This document shows positions 61,961 to 64,000 of a stretch of 64,000 nt of DNA, in pieces. Source of the DNA: Eubacterium nodatum ATCC 33099 (GTDB lineage Bacteria > Bacillota > Clostridia > Peptostreptococcales > Anaerovoracaceae). The translations under genes and the position numbers were made by a program. The notes below the pieces were generated by a model. The model ran no database searches. It worked only from the letters and a program-made list of their open reading frames with translations, and had not been told where the DNA came from. How positions within the stretch are numbered: position 1 is the stretch's first letter; each line of letters starts with the position of its first letter. The stretch lies in contig AZKM01000006.1 in NCBI GenBank assembly GCA_000510425.1, positions 1 to 64,000 of the forward strand. The letters run 5' to 3'.

Positions 61961-63184
61961 ATGATAAAAGAAAATGTAAATGAAGAATTTCAGTTTAATA
62001 CCATTGAAGAAGCTCTTGAAGACTTACGAAAGGGAAAAATAATTCTTTGCACAGACGATCCTGACAGAGAAAACGAAGGTGATTTTATCTGTGCCGGTGA
62101 ATTTGCGACAACTGAAAATATCAATTTTATGGCAGTACACGGAAAAGGACTTATATGTATGCCTGTAGACCAGGAAATATGCAATAAACTTAACCTGACA
62201 CAGATGGTTTCAGAAAATACCGATAACCACGAAACTGCCTTCACTGTATCAATAGACCATGTGGATACTACAACAGGAATTTCTGCAGAGGAGCGTGGGC
62301 TTACCACACGTCTTGTGGCAGAAGGAAACAGCAAGGCTACAGACTTTAGAAGGCCCGGTCATAACTTTCCCCTGCTTGCAAAAAAGGGAGGCGTCCTGGA
62401 GCGTAACGGACACACGGAAGCAACTGTCGATTTAATGAAACTTGCAGGATTAAAACACTGTGGCATTTGCTGCGAAATCATGGACGATGACGGAACTATG
62501 ATGCGTACCCCTAAACTGATACAACTCGCAAAGAAATTCGATCTCAAATTTATATCAATAAAGGCTCTGCAGGACTATCGAAAGAAACATGATAAACTTG
62601 TCGAAGAAGTTGCCAACACAAAGCTTCCTACATGTTACGGAGAGTTCAGAGCCATCGGATTCATAAATAAACTCAACGGTGAACACCATATTGCATTAGT
62701 TAAGGGTGATATAGGAAATGGCGATGACGTACTTTGTCGTGTACATTCAGAATGTCTCACAGGCGATGCCTTCGGTTCCAGTAAATGTGACTGCGGACAA
62801 CAACTTGCCTCTGCTCTGACACAGATTGAAAAAGAAGGCCGTGGAATTCTTCTTTATATGCGTCAGGAAGGTCGTGGAATAGGATTGATCAATAAGCTCA
62901 AAGCCTATGAACTTCAGGACAAAGGAATGGATACACTGGAAGCAAATCTCGCACTGGGCTTTGCGGCAGACCTCAGAGAATACTATATCGGTGCTCAAAT
63001 ATTGAGAGAACTGGGAGTAAAAACCATGAGACTTTTAACTAATAACCCGGATAAAGTTTATCAGCTGGAAGCTTTTGGAATTGAAATCAGCTCAAGAGTT
63101 CCAATCCAAATGGAAGCAACAACCCACGATTTATTCTACCTGAAGACCAAACAAAACAGAATGGGTCACATACTGGATTACTAG
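61961..63184 (+). CDS. ribBA: bifunctional DHBP synthase / GTP cyclohydrolase II
   Basis: 407 residues. RibB half: [20 protein letters not shown] and [14 protein letters not shown]. RibA half: [20 protein letters not shown] (zinc ligands), [16 protein letters not shown]. Supplies both precursors of lumazine. Starts directly after ribE, which has GGAGG near its 3' end. Confidence 0.97.
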   Translation: MIKENVNEEFQFNTIEEALEDLRKGKIILCTDDPDRENEGDFICAGEFATTENINFMAVHGKGLICMPVDQEICNKLNLTQMVSENTDNHETAFTVSIDHVDTTTGISAEERGLTTRLVAEGNSKATDFRRPGHNFPLLAKKGGVLERNGHTEATVDLMKLAGLKHCGICCEIMDDDGTMMRTPKLIQLAKKFDLKFISIKALQDYRKKHDKLVEEVANTKLPTCYGEFRAIGFINKLNGEHHIALVKGDIGNGDDVLCRVHSECLTGDAFGSSKCDCGQQLASALTQIEKEGRGILLYMRQEGRGIGLINKLKAYELQDKGMDTLEANLALGFAADLREYYIGAQILRELGVKTMRLLTNNPDKVYQLEAFGIEISSRVPIQMEATTHDLFYLKTKQNRMGHILDY

Positions 63185-63298
63185 TGTGTATCTGCAAAAC
63201 TTTTACTTGCACTGAAAAATTTCAGAAAATACACTTAGAAAATAAATCATTAGAAACTAAAAGACATATAAATTATTTCATCAATTACGGAGGATAAA

Positions 63299-63763
63299 AT
63301 GAAAGTTTATGAAGGAAAATTAGTATCAAAAGAAGCAAAAATTGCAATCGTTTGCGGAAGATTTAACGAACTGGTAACATCCAAACTGTTGGGTGGTGCT
63401 CTTGACGGGTTAAAAAGACATAATGTGCCGGATGAAAATATTGAAATTGCATGGTGCCCCGGTGCCTTTGAGGTTCCACTTACTGCAAAAAAACTGGCTA
63501 TGAGTGGCAGATATGATGCAGTAATATGCCTGGGTGCAGTAATCCGCGGAGCCACCTCTCATTATGATTATGTTTGTGCAGAAGTTTCAAAGGGCATAGC
63601 CCATATAGGTCTGGAAACGGGAATTCCGGTAATGTTTGGAATCCTTACAACAGACAGCATCGAACAGGCTTTAGAAAGAGCCGGTACTAAGGCGGGAAAC
63701 AAGGGCTTTGATTGTGCTGAAGGTGCAATAGAAATGATTAATCTTATAAAAGAAATTAAATAA
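63299..63763 (+). CDS. ribH: 6,7-dimethyl-8-ribityllumazine synthase
   Basis: 154 residues with [36 protein letters not shown] and [16 protein letters not shown]. Makes the lumazine used by RibE; forms icosahedral capsids in many bacteria. A 114-base gap separates it from ribBA, with a GGAGG before its ATG. Last gene of the rib operon. Confidence 0.97.
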   Translation: MKVYEGKLVSKEAKIAIVCGRFNELVTSKLLGGALDGLKRHNVPDENIEIAWCPGAFEVPLTAKKLAMSGRYDAVICLGAVIRGATSHYDYVCAEVSKGIAHIGLETGIPVMFGILTTDSIEQALERAGTKAGNKGFDCAEGAIEMINLIKEIK

Positions 63764-63801
63764 AAACTATTTAACATAAGAAAGTCATGCTGTATATAAA
63801 G

Positions 63802-63826
63802 GCCCCTCTCTGTCAGAGAGAGGGGC
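63802..63826 (+). terminator. rib operon terminator
   Basis: A 10-bp perfect stem (GCCCCTCTCT with AGAGAGGGGC, 5-base loop) and TTTT on the plus strand; it may also act on the converging minus gene. Confidence 0.9.
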
Positions 63827-63873
63827 TTTTATAATTACATTCAATCTTCTTTTGGTGGTATTGAGCTTTCAGA

Positions 63874-64000
63874 TTAGGATTCATCAGTGAATTTATTTTC
63901 TGAAGTTACTGCATTATTAACCGCAGTTGTCTCATCCTGTGAATTTTCTTTATTTACATTATCACATACTTTATTTTCCATAAACTCAGCTTCTTCATTG
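63874..64000 (-). CDS. C-terminal end of a minus-strand gene (partial)
   Basis: From the window edge an open frame runs to TAA at 63874-63876: 41 residues, hydrophilic, rich in Asn/Glu/Asp/Thr (ending NKFTDES). It looks like a disordered C-terminal tail. The rest of the gene is outside the window, so I cannot name it. Confidence 0.6.
   Translation of the reverse strand, partial: NEEAEFMENKVCDNVNKENSQDETTAVNNAVTSENKFTDES

Overview
The window is about 64 kb of chromosome from a low-GC, anaerobic Gram-positive bacterium of the class Clostridia (Firmicutes). The evidence is B. subtilis-like gene order (mltG-trmR-trhP, nadD-yqeK-rsfS, hisS-aspS, dnaG-rpoD-trmK-nif3), HemZ, RNase J, an IspH-ribosomal protein S1 fusion, a giant 2-hydroxyacyl-CoA dehydratase activator, and sortase-type surface proteins. 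Genus cannot be fixed from sequence alone. No prophage, insertion sequence, CRISPR array or resistance gene was seen; most of the window is core genome with a few accessory cassettes.

Layout. 1-4282 (minus): CorC/HlyC transporter (cut by the window edge), tRNA wobble-uridine hydroxylase TrhP, methyltransferase TrmR, and MltG. 4414-20966 (minus): one long, tightly packed run, secDF - rel - MBL hydrolase - hemZ - hisS - aspS - nadD - yqeK/rsfS fusion - leuS - RNase J - YlbF-family - efp, with few internal gaps; efp also has its own promoter. 21310-22554: a secreted repeat protein with its own promoter and terminator, sitting between secDF and yajC. 22818-23472: two tRNA-Leu genes and yajC behind one promoter. 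23560-27017: coaE, polA and a 6S-type RNA. 27080-30439: yebC (with a terminal frameshift) and a large surface protein (cysteine peptidase-like, SpaA and VaFE repeats). 30795-36430: HgdC-like activator and a MATE transporter. 36512-38343: RNase P RNA, nif3, trmK. 38433-46855: the macromolecular-synthesis region rpoD, dnaG, dgt, dut, an M16 peptidase, small membrane and unknown genes, ykvI-like, murI.

The strand then flips. 46913-52503 (plus): pepF, nadK, an RluA-type pseudouridine synthase, and ispH-rpsA. 52689-59767 (minus): a nine-gene Tad/Flp pilus operon ending in an unusual TadE-like protein with two His/Cys metal-site-like motifs and an unrecognised gene. 59871-63763 (plus): the riboflavin operon ribD-ribE-ribBA-ribH behind an FMN riboswitch with two successive terminator hairpins. 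The last 127 bases hold the 3' end of another minus-strand gene.

The points most worth following are: two gene fusions (YqeK-RsfS, IspH-S1) that each keep a Shine-Dalgarno and ATG at the domain junction; a nine-codon leader ORF that appears to couple translation to ispH; the duplicated His/Cys module on a pilus protein; a promoter plus long-hairpin element after the activator gene that could encode a small RNA; and several promoters embedded in the 3' ends of upstream genes.
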